Below are positions 1 through 15,000 of a stretch of 64,000 nucleotides of DNA, piece after piece. The notes beneath the pieces are model-generated. The model worked only from the letters and a program-made list of their open reading frames with translations. It was not told the DNA's origin and searched no databases. Position 1 is the first letter of the stretch. Each line of letters opens with the position of its first letter. Location of the stretch: contig NZ_JAINVZ010000008.1 in assembly GCF_019890615.1 (NCBI RefSeq), forward strand, positions 186,001-250,000, written 5' to 3'. Source of the DNA: Streptantibioticus parmotrematis. Lineage in GTDB: Bacteria > Actinomycetota > Actinomycetes > Streptomycetales > Streptomycetaceae. The position numbers and the translations under genes were made by a program.

Positions 1-1
1 C

Positions 2-3000
2 CGGCGCGATCTGACCCGGCAGGGGCTGATGGACTCCGGCGTGTCGTCCCGGACACCGGTGCTCGCGGTCCCGGGCGTGGGGGGCGGCCTGATGGACGAG
101 CCGCGGCGGATGGCCCGGAGCGTCGGCACGCGCGTCTGGTCCAGCGACGGGTGGGTCACCACCGCTCCCGGGAGCGACGGGGTCGCCCGCCTCGCGATCG
201 TCAAGCCCTCCGACAGCGAGGTACGTACAGGGGACTGGCTGCCCGGCGACCCCGAGTTGTGGGCGCGCGCCCTGGAGGGCTCGGTCCGCACCCTGGACGG
301 GCGGGAGATCCCGGACAGCCGGATCCACACCGTCTCCGAGGCCGACTCGGACCGTCAGCGCCTGCTCGGCCGGACCTCCGTGCCCGAGGACGAGGTGAGC
401 GACCTCGCCGAGACGCACTACGCGCGACTGTCGCAGGCCCAGGGCTTCACCTTCGCCGTTCCGGACCCCGATTCCGACCAGGACGCGAAGGAGAGCCGGC
501 TCCAGCCGCTTCCCTGGCCCGAGGACGTCCGCTATCTGGGCTTCCACGGGATCAGGCCCACCGCGTCGCGCGAGGGCGTCGCCAAGCTGGCGCTGCGCGA
601 CCAGGGAAGCGTCGAGGTCGCCCCCGACGAGGCGGCGGCCTTCTTCGGACGCCGGGCCAGCATGCGGGCGCTCGCCTCGGACGTGCCCGTCGTGATCAAC
701 GGCTGCTTCGCCGGCGCCAATCCCCTGGACGACCGGCTCGTCATGCCGCGGGCCGCCCAGCTGTTCGCCAACGTCCTGCGGCGCGAGGTGTGGGCCACCG
801 ACGCGGAGGTCCTGTTCGTCGACGGTCACGGCGGCCCGCCCCGGTTCGTCCTGAAGACCGACGACCTCGACGACCCCGGTGTCTCCTGGTCCTCGTTCCG
901 CCCCGAGCCCGGCGCGTCCGAACTCGCCGAGCTGCCGCGCGCCGTCCGGCCCGACGCGACGCACGACGCGGCGGACGCGGCGGAGCGGGCGCTGCGGTGG
1001 GTGCGGGCCCTGCGGGAAGCCTTCGGACCCGACGTGGCGGATCGTTCGGACTACCCGGACCGGCTGCGCGCACTGGCAGTCCTCGATGCGCTGAGAGCCG
1101 CCGACGGCGACACCGGGCCGCTGACATGGATCACTCTCACGCGGGTCGTCCACGACTACTTCTGGGGCCACGGGCTTGACCCCAGGCCCTTCCCGGAGGC
1201 CCTGGACACGGTCCTGGAGGCCGCCGGGGCGCACAGCACCCTCGGCACCGGCCAGGGGCTGGCCGAGTTCTCCGGTCTCACGTTCGACGAACCGGCCGCC
1301 GTCGCCGGGACGCCGACCGGGCCGAGCGTCCAGGACCGCGCGGACCAGCTCACCCGCCGGGCCAGCGACGCCGGAGTGCCGGACGAGGAGGCCCGCCGGG
1401 CCAGCAGCGAGCTCGTGCGGGACCTGGGCAGCGGTGACAGCGAGAAGGTGCTGGCCGCGAACCTCGCCTTCGGCGACCTCGTCACCCGAGCGAAACGTCA
1501 GGACGACGGCGACAGCGTGGAACCGGACTCCGGCTCCACGGTCCGGTCGCCGGTCGTGCCGGGCCCGCGGCTGCGTGTGGACCGCGACTTCACCTGGGAC
1601 GACCTCGACTCCGAGGCGGACACCGATGCCGACGCCGCCGACCTCGACGCGGCCGGGGAGCCGGTCTCCCTGCCGGCGGCCACCGTTCCCGTCGATGTCC
1701 CGCGGATCGTCCCGCCGCCGGTGTGGTACGGGTGGCGCCCCGCGTTCCGGGCGGACGATCGCGGGCCCGAGGTGCTGTTCTCTGAGGGCGCGCGACCGCG
1801 CGGCGACATCCTGGACCTGGAGGAATACGTTCGTCTCGGCCTCGGGGAGAGCGCGGCCTACGGGTTCGTGGCATCGTCGGCGAGCCGGGAGTGGGCCGCG
1901 GGCTGGGCCCACGAGGGCGGGTACGTGTACGAGTTCGACGCCCCCGGCGGGATCGACGTCGTCGAGACGTTGGCGGCGCACGACCTGCCGCTCACCACGA
2001 TGGACGAGGACGAGGTCGCCTTCCCCGGCGGAGTGGCGTCCCGGTTCATCAAGGGCGCGTGGCGGGTCGTCACCCCTGAGGGGCGGCCCGAGGAGAACAC
2101 GCTCGGGGAATGGATCCCCAACCCCGGCTACCGCCCGCACGACGGAGCACCGGCGGACGGCCTCGGCGGCGCCGGGCCGGTTCCGCTGCCGGAGACACCC
2201 GCTCCGGCGCACCCGGACGGCGTCTCCCTCGTGGAACTGCCGGACACCACAGGTGGGTCCCACGACCTCGACCCGTTGACGCTGGTGTTCGCCCCGGACT
2301 CGGCCGACCTGGCAGAACCGGGCCGGCGTGAGCTCTTCATGTACGCGGAGGAGCTCTCCGTCAGCCTGCGCGAGCACGGGGGGCCGGGGTCACGCCCCCT
2401 GCGGATCGCCGCGGTCACCGGGGACTCGGGCACCCGGCCGGGCCTCGCGGCGGAGCGTGCCGGGCACGTCGCCGACGCACTGCGTACGGCTCTGGACACC
2501 GTCCTCGACGAGGTCTTCCAGGGCCGGCGGCGAGTCGACGTCGACTCCGTGCTGACCGTGTCCACGCACGTGCTGCCCCAGGCCGGTCAACGCACCCTCG
2601 ATTCCGGCCCGTTGACGCAGAGCGTGGTGTCGGGACAACCGGTGAGGGCACAGGCCCCGGCGGTACCGCCGCACCTGGTCGCGGCGGACGGCCCGCGGAC
2701 ACCGGCGAACGCGGACAGCGTGTCGATCGTGGTGCGCTCCGATGCCGGGGACGCGTTCGCCACGAAGCCGCTGACGCTGACGTTCGAGCCGGGCAGCCCT
2801 GAACCGGACCGGGCGGCCCACCGGGAACTGAGCGCCTACGCCGAGGCGCTCGCGGAGACGTTGCGCGCCCGCCACGACGCGGGGCAAGCCCCCGCGGAGC
2901 TGACCGTCGTCGCCCACAGGGAGCCGACTCCCGGGCTGCCGGGGCTGTCCCGTCAGCGGGTCGACATCGTCGCCCACCGGCTGGCCGCCGTCCTCGACTC

Positions 3001-6000
3001 CCTTCTCAGCAGCACCTTCTACCACGACGAACCCCTCGACGTCGGCAGGGTGCTGAACCTCAGCACGGCCGTGGTGTCGCCGACGGGAAGCGTCAGCCAG
3101 GCGGCTGTGCCTCTCGGCGGGGAGATCCCGCACGAGACCCGCGGGAACAGGCCGTCGTTCCACCGGGTTTCCTCAGGCCGTCCGACGCTCGGCGAGGTGG
3201 ACGAGGAGACCCGCCTCAGCGTCTCCTCGCAGGCCCGGTTCACCGAGGTCACCCCGCAGGCGGTCGAAGAGATCTTCGGGATGCCGCGCGAGAACCAGGA
3301 GAAGTTCCAGGAGACCGCGGACACCTACGGGGTCATCATCGACGTGCGCGCCACCAACCCCGGCGCGGTGCGGCGTATGCGCGAGGGCGACCTGCCCAAG
3401 CCGGAGTACCTCAAGGCGAAGACGATCAGCCCCGTCGACCTGGCGCTGGGCGCGAATCCCGACGGCATCGCACGGACCGGGTACTTCCGGCCGAAGCTCC
3501 CCGACCGTGCCGGGTTCGGCTCCGACCCGGGCCGTTGGGCGGCCGTCGAGGCACGGTACGCGCAGCGCCTCGACGAGTACACCGCACTGAAGCGCGACAT
3601 GGACGGACTGATCGCCTCCGGCCGGGTCCTGGTGGTGAACGGTGTCGTGCACGGCAGGAACCCTGCCGGGAAGTGGAGGCCGTTCACCGGCGACCACGAC
3701 CTGGGCGACCTCCGTGAGCCGGACGGCTCCCGACTGGACTCGCACCGCTACCACATCACGCTCCGCGACATGCTCGGCCGCAAGATGGGCGTGCAGCACG
3801 GTGCCCACATGTTCTGGGTCCCGAAGGACGAGTTCGAGTGGCAGGTCTTCGACGCCATCGTGCGCAGCCTGCGCGGCGCGGGCGGCGAGTCGCTGCTGCG
3901 TTTCGCTCCCGGACTGACGCGGCCGATCCTCGCCCGCCTCGAGGAATCGGCGACGTCCCCGGGTTCGGCGCTGTACCCACGACGCCCGTCGCAGGACCTC
4001 CTGGGCAGTTCCCTGCTCGGCATGGTGACCGAGGAACTCCCGGAGGACGCGGCCGCGGCCTCCCCGGCGCACCCCCGTGGCGTCGTCCGCGGCGACGGGG
4101 CTTCGGCGCGCTGGATCGGGGACCCGGGGCCGGGCGGCCGGACGGCGGACGTCACGGCACTGCCCCACGTCCCCGAGGACGACTCGTACTTCACGCTCGC
4201 CGTCCACTCCGACCCGCTGGGGGTCCCCACCGCCGACGGCGAGCGGATCCCGCCGTCACGCGTCGCCGACGACCTGGTGCTGCTGTACGCGAAGGGCGAG
4301 TGGAGCCCGAGCACGCCGCTGCGCTGGCTGGACTCCGGCGAAGGCGGCACGGTGTCCACCCGGTTCGTGGCCGAGGTGCTCAAATCGCTGTGGGCGCGGG
4401 GCCTGTCCGACGCCACCGCGGTGGTCGCCGACGGACCGGTGTGGTGGGTCCCGGACGAGGTGGGGGGCGCGGCCGCCGGACACCTGGTGGCCGCACCGCG
4501 GGTCGGCTTCAACGCCTACGGACTGCCGGCGATCGTCTCCGGCGGCCACTGGGTCCGGCTCGGCCCTCCCGCGGAAGGCCGCAGCAACCCGACGACCGAG
4601 CGACTGGGACCCTTCCACGGCGGGTTCGACACCATCGCCGCGTCCGCCCCTGCCGGAAGCACGCTGCCCTCCGGCTACGTCACCGCACGGCCCGGGGACG
4701 ACCTCACCCCGCACCCGGGCGCGGTACGGATCAGGATCGCGCAGGCGCACGGAAAGCCCGGACGCGCCGGCGCCGCCGTGTCCGGCGCGGAGGAGGACGT
4801 CGACGCGATCACGCCACTGCCACCACGGACCGGCCCGCGGGTGGAGGCCGATCCCCTGGGGCGTGACCCGGAACTCGTCCGTGAGGTGAACCGCGCCCTG
4901 CGGACCATGGGCTGGACCGGCGAACCGGTGGACGAGGAGACGGTCGCCGGACGGCACAGCGCGTTGCCGAGGTACTGGCGCCACCCGGTGCCACGCCCCC
5001 TCAGGGACCGGGCCGAGCGCGTCGCGCGCGGCGTCATGTCCCGGGAAGAACCCGGCCTGACAGGCGGCGCACCCGGCGAGGGCACCGACGACCAGGCCTC
5101 GGCCGGACTCATGCCGAGGATGCCGTCCGTGCTGTTCACCGACGATCCCGGGCGCTGGAAGGAGATCGCGGGACGCTTCGAGAAGGCGGTCGGCGGCGTT
5201 CTGGAAGCCCAGGAGCACTGGCTCCCGGCCTTGCGGAAGGGCATCCACCACCTCCTGTTCTCGCTGTCCGACAAGAGCCTCTTCTTCGACCCGTCCGAGG
5301 ACCCGGACGTCGACCACGAGACCGGAATGGCCGAACTGCTCGACGAGGACGAGCCGCCTTCGCTGACCGCCGCCATGAGGGCCTTCGCGCTGGCCGCCCC
5401 GGTCCACGCCGCGCGGGAAGGACTTCCGGAACCTCTTGCCGAGGAGGACCTGGAAGAGCTCGACACCAAGCTGGCGACGCTCGGACATCCGGTGAACACG
5501 AGCGCCGAGAGCACCGGTCTCGTGCACCAGGCCGAAACGCTCATCCGCGTCTACCGGGAACTCATCCCCGCCGAGGCCCCGTGCCTGAGATTCCGTCACC
5601 TCGTATTCGGCATGATGCTGTCGCGGGACGACGCACCCGCGCTCGCGCAGCTGATGGGCGCCGCCCAGCGGGCCGGAGTGTCCGAGGCGGACGGCCCGCG
5701 TTCGCTGGAACCGGACTTCAGGACCGCGTCCTCAGCGGACACCGACGCGTACCAGCTGTACGGACTGGTGCCGTTCCTGTTCGACCCCGCGGGTCTCGCG
5801 GACGACAAGACGCTCAAGAAGGCCGTGCGACGCCTGCCGCACGAAGTCCGGTACCACGAAAAGGCGCAGAGCCTGCTCGACCCGGACGTCACCGGCGGGA
5901 TGACACTCGGCGGCCTCGCCGCCCAGCTGACGGAGGGCATACCGTCGGCCGCCGTCTCCTTCGAGGGCAGGACCGGCTGGCGCTCGCGCCAGGACGCCTT

Positions 6001-9000
6001 CCGGCGGTGGGCGCTCACGAACCGCCGCACCTTCAAGAACGTCAGGAAGCTCGCGGACGGCTATCGGGTGGCGCTCTTCCTCCTGGGCGGACCGGACGCA
6101 CAACTGATGGACCACCGGATCCTCGGGGGAGGAGCGCCGGGCCGCGAACTGCTCGAGGAGCGGATCCTCGGCCTGCTGGGGAGCCTGAACGATCTGGACC
6201 GGGAAGCCGCAAGGTCCCGTCTGCCGGTGGTGATACTGCGCGATCCGGCGGTGCGCCGGCTCGTCGACCACCCTGAGGCACGGTCGGACGAGGCCCTGGA
6301 ACGGGTGGCCGCGCACCTGGCGACCGACGACCTGATCGCGGAACTCGGCGTGCACGCGCGGATGGCCGCCAGCGCGGCCACGCGGCTGACGGAGTCCCGC
6401 GGCCCGGTGTACTGGGCCGAGTGGTCCAAGCCGGGCGCGCAAGGCCACCCCGCCGCGGTCGGGAAGACGTTCAGCAGGCCCGCGCTCTTCCAGGCGAAGT
6501 CGACCATCGAGGCCGCCATCGACGACGCGGCGTCGCGGACCGGCCGCCCCACGGCCGGTCACCGACTCGTCGTCCACGTGGTGCGCACGCCCGGCGCGGC
6601 CTACGACTACGCGTCGTTCGCACGCTTCCCGGACCATCAGGTCGTCTTCCCCGCCGCACAGGAGTACGTCGTCAAGGGCCACCAGGTGGTCCGGAGCCTC
6701 GAGCCCCTTCCGGGAAGCACGACCACGGGTCAGGAATACACACTCGTCGTCGTGGACCGGACCGACCAGCCGGCCGAGCTCTGGCAGAGGCCGGTGATCA
6801 CCCGTTCGGTGCGCTCACCCGAGGGGGTGCGCTTCGGCCTGGCCAGTCACAGCGGTCCGGACTGGACCAGCAGGTCCACCCGTTACCCCGGGCTGCTCGA
6901 CATGACCGGGGGCACCCTCGAGCGGCCCGGTCGGCCGAGCGAGCCCGCGCCGGTCCCGGTGAGCACCGTTCCGCGCGCGGACGGCAGACCCGGGTACACG
7001 ATCTGGGGTTCGCACGGCGTACGCGGTGCCCTCTCGGTCCTGACGCCCGAGGGCAGGAAGCGCGCCCTAGGCTGGTGGGTCGGCCGACTGGGCGCGGAGT
7101 TCCTTCGCACCGAGGGACTCGCCCCCTCCACCCAGCAGTTGCTGTTCGAGTGCCACGCCGGCTGGGGCACCCAGGGCATGGCGGCCGTCGCCCAGTCGGC
7201 GGCGGACGAGCACGCCGACGGCGCCGAGACCGTCGGTCCGACCGGTTCGGTCACAGCCGGGCGACGCACCGATTCCTACCTGAACTCGACCACGTGGGTC
7301 CGGGTCACGCAGCGCGCCGGAGAACGCGAAGGCAGCTGGCTGACCTTCCGGCGTCGTCCCCCGAAGGCAGCGGGGGAGCACACCGCCGCCCTGCCGCTCG
7401 CCGGACAGAGTGCGTTGTACCGCGGCACGTACCGCAAGCCGGAGTGGGAGGAGGCGGCCAAGGCCCACGAGAAGGCCATCGGGCGGGCCCTCAGCGCGGT
7501 ACCCCACGTCAGGAAGTACGCCAGGGAGTTCGCCGAAGCGCTCAACGAGTCCGGGCACTACGCGGTCGACACCGTCGGCCTTGAGGACACCACGACGTCC
7601 GCCGCGGCCCTCATGAAGGCGATCCACCGGGCGATCCGCCCGAAGCACCCGGACACGTGGTTCACCCTCGCCGCGGACGACACGGTGAAGGACGAACTGC
7701 GCACGGAGCGCGGTCTCCTCCTGCGCTCGGGCCCGTACGCGGGCATCGCGCCACTGTTCCAGGCCCACAGGGCCATCGCGTTCGACGGCGGGCACGACGG
7801 CCTCCTGCGGGCCGTGCTCGCCTGGCGCCTGTCGACGGGCAGCCGCACCCTCGCGGAGATCCTCGGCGAGTACGGGACCCTCGCCGAGGACGACAAGGGC
7901 GTGGACGTCGACCGGCTCAAGGACGTGTTGCTCGGCGACGCGGCGGACCTGTACGGCTGGGTGCACTCGGACCTGTGGCAGTTCCCGGGGAGCGTCGAAC
8001 GGCTGCACAAGACGTTCGACCTTGCATGGCAGCTTCCGCACCACCAGGTGTACCTGCGCGACATCCGCTCGCGGGCCCTGGGCGAGAGGAGCCTCGTCAA
8101 GGGTGTGCTGCCGGCGCACGTGGCCGCCCTGTCCCTGGTGGCCCACGGCCCGGATCTACGGCTGCTGGGCGCACGCCTCGCCAAGGAACGCGGCGGCGGG
8201 GACGACCGCTGGCAGGCCGGGATCCGTGACACGATCGTCGAGGCCATGGCGAGCGACTCGCTCGACTTCCCGTATCTGCTGGAGGACAACCGGCGCTTCA
8301 GGGCGCTGGCCGACGAGGCGAGGAGCATCACCGACCGCGCGGACGCCAGGTTCGGCGCCGTCCGCGAGGCGATGACGGACCTCGTGCCCGATCTGTCGCG
8401 CAGGGTGGGCAAGCACTTCGGTGAACACCTGGGAGTGGCCGCCGAAGCTCTCGCGTCGCTTCCCGGCATCGACACGCCGGTGTATCTCGGGTACCTGGCC
8501 CCCGGAAAGCCCGACGGCCAACCGCTGGGCGCGGTCGACGCGTTGAGGGTCCCGCAGTTCCAGCCGGCGGCTCTCGACCTCGATGACGCCCTGGCCGGGC
8601 AGTCCGCGCCCGCCGACGGCCACCGGGTGATCGTGGCGGTCGCGGGTTCGCAGTCCCGTGACGTGTCGTTCGCCGCGCGGTCGCGGCAGGCGATGTTCCC
8701 CTGGGCGACGGACCTCCACGTCATCGAACGCCACGTGAGGTACGACCACGACGGCAGCCCGTACGAACTCGTGGTGGCCGAGGCGGGGCAGAGCCCGAAG
8801 CCCGGGACGGCGGACGAGGACTTCGACGGCGGCATCCCGATGGAGGTGGACGACGCGCCGTCCGCGATAGAGGTGGACCACGCACCGGCACCGTCCGCAT
8901 ACGACGCCGGCTCCGAGTATCCCGACGACCGTTTCCGCAACGCCCCCGGCACCACGGCGCCTCGGACGGTGGGGTCCTCGACGTCACCCGCCGCCTCGGC

Positions 9001-12000
9001 GGGACCCGCCCCGCGCGTCCTCGCCGAGTTCCGGCTGCCCCGGTACCTGGAGCGGATGAAGGCCGCCGGGGTGGCACCCCTGCACGGCCTGGACACCGTG
9101 GGCTGGGTGGCCGAGCGCGTCCGCACGCAGACGGGCGCCGATCCTGCGGCGATCGTCGACGAACTTGGGTCGAAGGCCGCCTCCTTCGTCGGCGCCGGTG
9201 TCCCGTTCCACATCCGGGGCAAGGACGGCTGGTACGACGTCACCGTCTCCCTGGGCCGTGACGAGGACGAGGAACGGCCGCTGATCGCCATGGTGGACCG
9301 GGAGAAGAGCGACGGGCCTGACGTGGCGAAGGTGCGCTCGACAGGTGCCACGACCACCCGGTCGTCGAGCTCCACCAGCGGCTGGGCGATCAAGGTGGCG
9401 CTGACCGGCCTCCTGCCGACGCCCGTCCCCGGCGTGCTCGCGGGCCCAACGGCCGCGGCGAACCTGGCCTTTGGCCAGACCTCCCACGGGTCGACCCACC
9501 AGACAGGCGTGTCGCGGTATCGCAAGCTGACGAGCGACGGCGGCACGGTGGACGTCCCGCGCGGGGTCGTCACCACCGTGCGGGTGGCACCGGCGGGACG
9601 GGCGCAGCCGCGGGTCTTCCGGACCCAGGGCTCGGTGACCGCCAGAGTGCCGGTGCGCCACCTCGTCCCCGCGCAAGAGCGGCGCCGGGTCGCCGGATTC
9701 GTGCCGCTGTCCGGGGACGATGAGCGTGCCCTGCGGTTCGCCGAGTCGCTGGACGTGCTGGACGTCATCGACGCCGGCGGCCAGTTCGAAGGCGGGGGCG
9801 GGCTGTTCGACGCTCTGCGGGCGGCCATGCATCCCGCGCTCACCGCACCCGGCGCCCCCGGCCGGTCCGCCGCGTTCGCGGCAGGCACGAGGGACCGGCT
9901 CACCGAGGACCTGCACGCCTACCTGGAAGGATGGACGGACTCCGAGGAATTCGCCGACGCCGGAGGCACCGTGCGCGGGGGCTACCGCGCACGGGCCCGG
10001 ATCGTCGCGATCGCGCCCGAGCGCGCCATCGGTCCGTCGTCCTCCCGGCATCACGGGCAGTCCGACCGGTCGCGTTCGCACGCCGCGCACCACGCGGTGG
10101 GCGGGGAATTCGGGTTCGGAGCGGCTGTCGGCCTGGGACTGCTTCCCGGCGGTCCCCAGTTCCGGCTGGCCGTCCGGCCGGCGCTGCTGTCCGGCAGCAG
10201 CCGCTCGATCGCCTCCAGTTCCGCGGTCCGCAACGCGCACGGCGCGCGCTTCACCGGAGACCGCGTCCTGTACCGGGCCCAGGCGCGTATCCGGGTGGAG
10301 GGCACGGGCGCCCGGTCCAGCGCCATGCGGGCGGGACTGCGGGGCGGGCCGCAGGACAAGGACGTCACCGTCCTGCTGACCTTGCGCCCCGGCGAGGCGG
10401 TCTCGTTGGGACTGCCCCTGCCCGGCGGGCTGACGTCGATCCCGCCGTCGCTGTCGCACCCGGGGCACGAACGGATCCTGCCGTTCGGCCCGTTCAGCCC
10501 GAGCGTGGCCATGTCCAAGGCCGACACCTCGCAACTCCTCGCCGCGATAGAGGAGTTGTTCGCGGCGGACTCGCGGCTGGCCGGGCTGCTGCCCGGATAC
10601 GGCGACGCCGCCGCAACCGCCGGTTTCCTCACGACGACGGAAGACCACGGCCGGATGCGGAGGAACCACCGTGCCCTGACCTCGTCGCTGTCCCCGACCG
10701 GCCTGGCCGCCCGCAAGGGACGCCTGTTCAGCACGGGCGTCACCGTGCGGCTCCACCGTCAGGGAGTGGGCAGCGACCACTACGTCCTGGTCCGGGTCAT
10801 GGGACGGCTGGTGACCGAACCGCGGTACCAGGGCGACATCCCGGACTGGAGGACGCGCCGCACCGACCGGCTGGCGGAGGGGGCGCAGAGCGGGGCGAGC
10901 GGGCAGCACGGCGTCTCGGTGACCGGGACGTTCTCGGCCAAGCCGATTCCCGGCCACGCCTACCTCACGCTCGCCGCGGTCCTGTCCGCCTCCCGGTCCC
11001 GCTCCGGCGAGTCCGGCCCGAGCGTGGAGACGCGCTGGCTGACCGCCGGTTCGCCCGGCAGCAGCGCGTACGACGCGCGGCTGGCGTTCGACGTGGAGGT
11101 CACCCACGTCGAGCGTCCTCGTGACCGGTGGCGCAGGCTGACCCCGGGGCTGCCCGGGCGGCAGGAGCCCAAGGTCACCACGATCGCCCGCACCGGCGCG
11201 CGCACGGGTGCGCGGGACGGCGTGCGCCCGCTGGAGACCGACGCGGTCCCCGTGCGGCTGACCGTCCCGACCGCGCTCACCTTCGGCGCCGACCAGCGGT
11301 GGCTGCCGCACATCGCGGCCGGGGCGGTATCCGTCCAGGTGCCGAAGCTGAGCGGAATCGGCGGAATGCACGACCCCGCGTGGGCCGCGCTGCCGCCGGA
11401 CCGGCAAGCGGTACGGAAGTGGCTCGCGATGGAGATCGTGGGCGACGGCGAGGAGATCCGCGAGCTGGCCCGCACGCTGCTGACCGAAGCGGCCGGCGGC
11501 GACGCGGCGTTCTCCGTGCCGGGCCTGGACCCGGCCGAGTGGATCGAGGACCGGTTCGGCGTGGACACCCTTCCGTCGGGCCTGGCCCGCGCCACCAAGA
11601 GCGCCTGGGTCGCCGACGGGCTGCGCTACGAGCGCCGGTTGGGCACGCTGGCCGGCAGCGTGGGAAGCCGGGTCGACCTCGTCGCGCCCTCCGTGGTGGA
11701 AGTCCTCGACGGGCCCGCCACCGAGCGGTGGCTGACCGGCGGCCACCAGGCCGCCGGTGCCAAGGAGACCGCCAGGGGGCTGAACGGCTCGGTGACGTTC
11801 AGCGGCGCCGGTGACCCCTCGAAGGCGACGTTCCTGCTGGGCGGGCTCGGCGCCGGTGGCGGCCGGGGATCGTCACACCGTTCGTCGCTGGCCTCCTCGG
11901 CCTCCGTCGACCGCATCACCCACACCGCGGACGGCGATCGACTCGTGCTGGTCCAGGCCGACTTGCGGGTGCTCATGGCGGCCGAGGTCAAGGTGGGCGT

Positions 12001-15000
12001 CCTGCCGACCAGGCTCCGCACCGGGGGCCGACTGCTCTCCCGCGGCATCGCCGCCCTGGTCACCGAGGAACAGGCGCGCGAGATGGGACTCGGCGACCAG
12101 GTGGACGCCCGCCTGAGAGCCCATGGGATCACTCCGCCCACGACCGCTGAGGCCGCGGCGCCGCCGGCTGGTCCTGCCACCGTTCAGGCGTCGATGCCGT
12201 CCGTCGTCCCCGCCACCGAGCCGCGCCTGCCGGCCGATCAGGGCCTGGGCCTCGGCGGGGTGGAGCACGCACCGGACCTCGGACGACTGCTGGCCGCGCT
12301 GGGCGACGGCCTGCGGGCCAGAAAGGGGAGGCTCACCAAGGACCGTGTCCCGGTCGACCTGCTTCCGCACCTGCTGCTGGGCGACCGCCGGCGCAACACC
12401 CAGCGGCTCGCGGCGATCCTCGACGGCGCCGCGGGCCAGCTCGACGACCTCCTGGACGACGGCGTGTGGATGGAGCTCTTCCACCAGGACAGCGGACGGC
12501 GGGCCTACTGGATACGGCTGGTGATGCGCCGTCAGGACGGTGTTTTCGACAGCCGCCCCCACACCGGCAGCAAGGTCGAGCACGGCACGACGGCGACACG
12601 GGAAGCCGGAGTGGCCAGGACCGCCGTCCGGCAACTGGGCCTCGACCTCCCCACGATCCTGGAGGACGCCTCCTCCGGCACCGGGGCCGGCATGGTGGAC
12701 GCGCCGACCGGCGGTACCGCCGTCCAGCGCTCCGGCACCGACACCGGGCGCACGTCCCGCACCGCCACGGTCACCGTGGGCATCCCGCGCGAGGCGAGCA
12801 TGGTCAACCTGAGGATCCCGGTGTCCGCGCGGCTGGAGTTGTACGGGCCGGGGCCGCGCGGCTCCGCCCCACCGCTGGCCTGGGTGGACCTGGCGGCGCC
12901 CGCCGCGACGGACGCGTCCCCCGCCGAGGACGACCGCTACCTGCTGTTCCGCGTCCCGGAGTCCGACCTGCGGGCGCTGGCCCTCCTGCGCCCACCGCGC
13001 GTACCGGCCCCGGTGGGCATGGACGCGCCCCCATCCCTGCCGCTGGAGCGGTGGCGCGCCTCCGGCGCGCGGCTTCCGTGGGAGGCACAGGTCAACGGCT
13101 TCCTGGGGGCCCGTCAGGTGCGCGACGCCCTGACCGCGTTCGCCGGCACGCTCCGGGCGTCGTCGGACTTCGACACCGTCGGCCAGGCGGCGGCGCACGC
13201 CCTGCGGTCGGTGAGCACGGTCTGGCTGAAGTCGGCGCTGCCGACCCTCGCCACGAGCGGGATGGCGCTGCCGTCCGCGTTCGTCAAGAAGGCCTTCGGA
13301 GCCGAGGACCTCGAGGTCGTGATGCACGCGCGGTTCACCGACGGCGAGGTCATCGGCGCCGGTGAGACAGCGGAGTTCGAGGGGACGGCGCCCGACGACC
13401 GGAACGGCATGGTCCTGTCGGACCTGGTACGCGACAGCTCGCAGGCGCGGGGCGCGGCCACCTCGCAACAGGGCGCGCCCACGCCGGGATGGATGAGCTC
13501 CGGCGCGGACTTCTCCCACGACTACGAGCCGACACCGGCCCACTCGTCCGGCCACGCCGAAACCGGGAGCGGCGCCCGCACCAGCAGCGACCTCCCCCTG
13601 CTGTCGTACACCGGTCCGTCCGCGCTGGTGCAGTTCACCGTCGACCTGCGGCTGTCCGCCCGCCTGCACAAGGCACCCGCCTTGTGGCGCGAGGACGCCA
13701 CGGCCGAACTGGACGTTCCCCTGGCACACCCGGTGGCGGTCCGCATGACGCGTGAGTCGGCCGCGCGGATGCTCACGGCGGGTTCCCTCACCGATCCCCG
13801 TCAGCATGTGCTGCGCTCCCAGGTGGTGGTCGAGAAGCTCCGCGACGCCCAGGGCCGCACCACCGCCCTGATCTCGTTCGACTCCGGCGACGCGGCGCTG
13901 CGCCGGGACGCCTACCGGCAGGCGGCCGGCCTGCGGCACTACACCCAGTGGCGGCGCATCGACGACGGCAGGTTCGTCACGAGGCGGCGCCGACTGCCGA
14001 TCGCGCCGGACGCGAAGGTCGTGGTCTGGGGATCGCACGGCTCCGGTGACGGGCGGTTCAGGGGCGCCACGCAGGACGACGGGCACGTCCACTTCGGCAC
14101 CGAGGGACTGCTGGCCCTGTTCAAGGACGAGTTGCCGACCGACGCCACGGACATCCTGCTCACGCCCTGCTTCTCCGGGGCGACCCCCGAGCAGCGGGCC
14201 GCCGTGGCCAGGCACGTCCAGGAGGCCACCGGGCTCGCGGTGCACCTGCCCGAAGGGGACGTCTCCGTCACCCCGGCCACGGGCGACGAGCCGCTGCGGC
14301 TGCACACCCACGAAGGACCCGACGGCCGCCCCACGCGGTTCGTCTCCTCCTGGCCCGCGCACCGCGCACCGGTCCCGCAGGGCGTCGTACCGGGTCCGCG
14401 CCCCGCCCTTCCGGCATCGGCCTACCGGAACGCCGACAGGTCCGAGACCGAGGTGCCGGGCTCCCGGTCGGTCGTCCGGACGCTCCGGGACGCCCAGGGC
14501 CGCACCACCGGCCTGATCGCGTTCGACTCCGGCGACTCCGCGCCGCGCCGGAACGCCTACCGACTGCCGGCGGGCCTGCGGCAGTACACCCAGTGGCGGC
14601 GAACGGGCGACGGCCGGTCGGTCGGCGTGCAGCGTCCCTTGCCGATCGCGCCCGACGCGAGCGTGGTGGTCTGGGGGTCGCACGGCTCCGGCGATGGAGG
14701 GTTCGGGAGCGCGACGGGGGAGGGCGAGCCGGCCGGCCTGGGAACCGACGGCCTGGCGGCCCTGTCGAAGGACGAGTTGCCGGCCGACGTCACGGACATC
14801 GTGCTCACGTCGCGCTTCTCCGGGTCGACTCCCGAGCAGCGGGCCGACACGGCCCGACGCGTCCAGGAAACCACCGGCCTCGGGGTGCACCTGGCCGAGG
14901 GAGGCCTCTCCGTCACCCGGGCCACGAGCGGTGAACCGCTGCGGCTGCACACCCACGAAGGACCAGACGGCCGCCCGACGGGCTTCGTCTCCTCCCTGCC

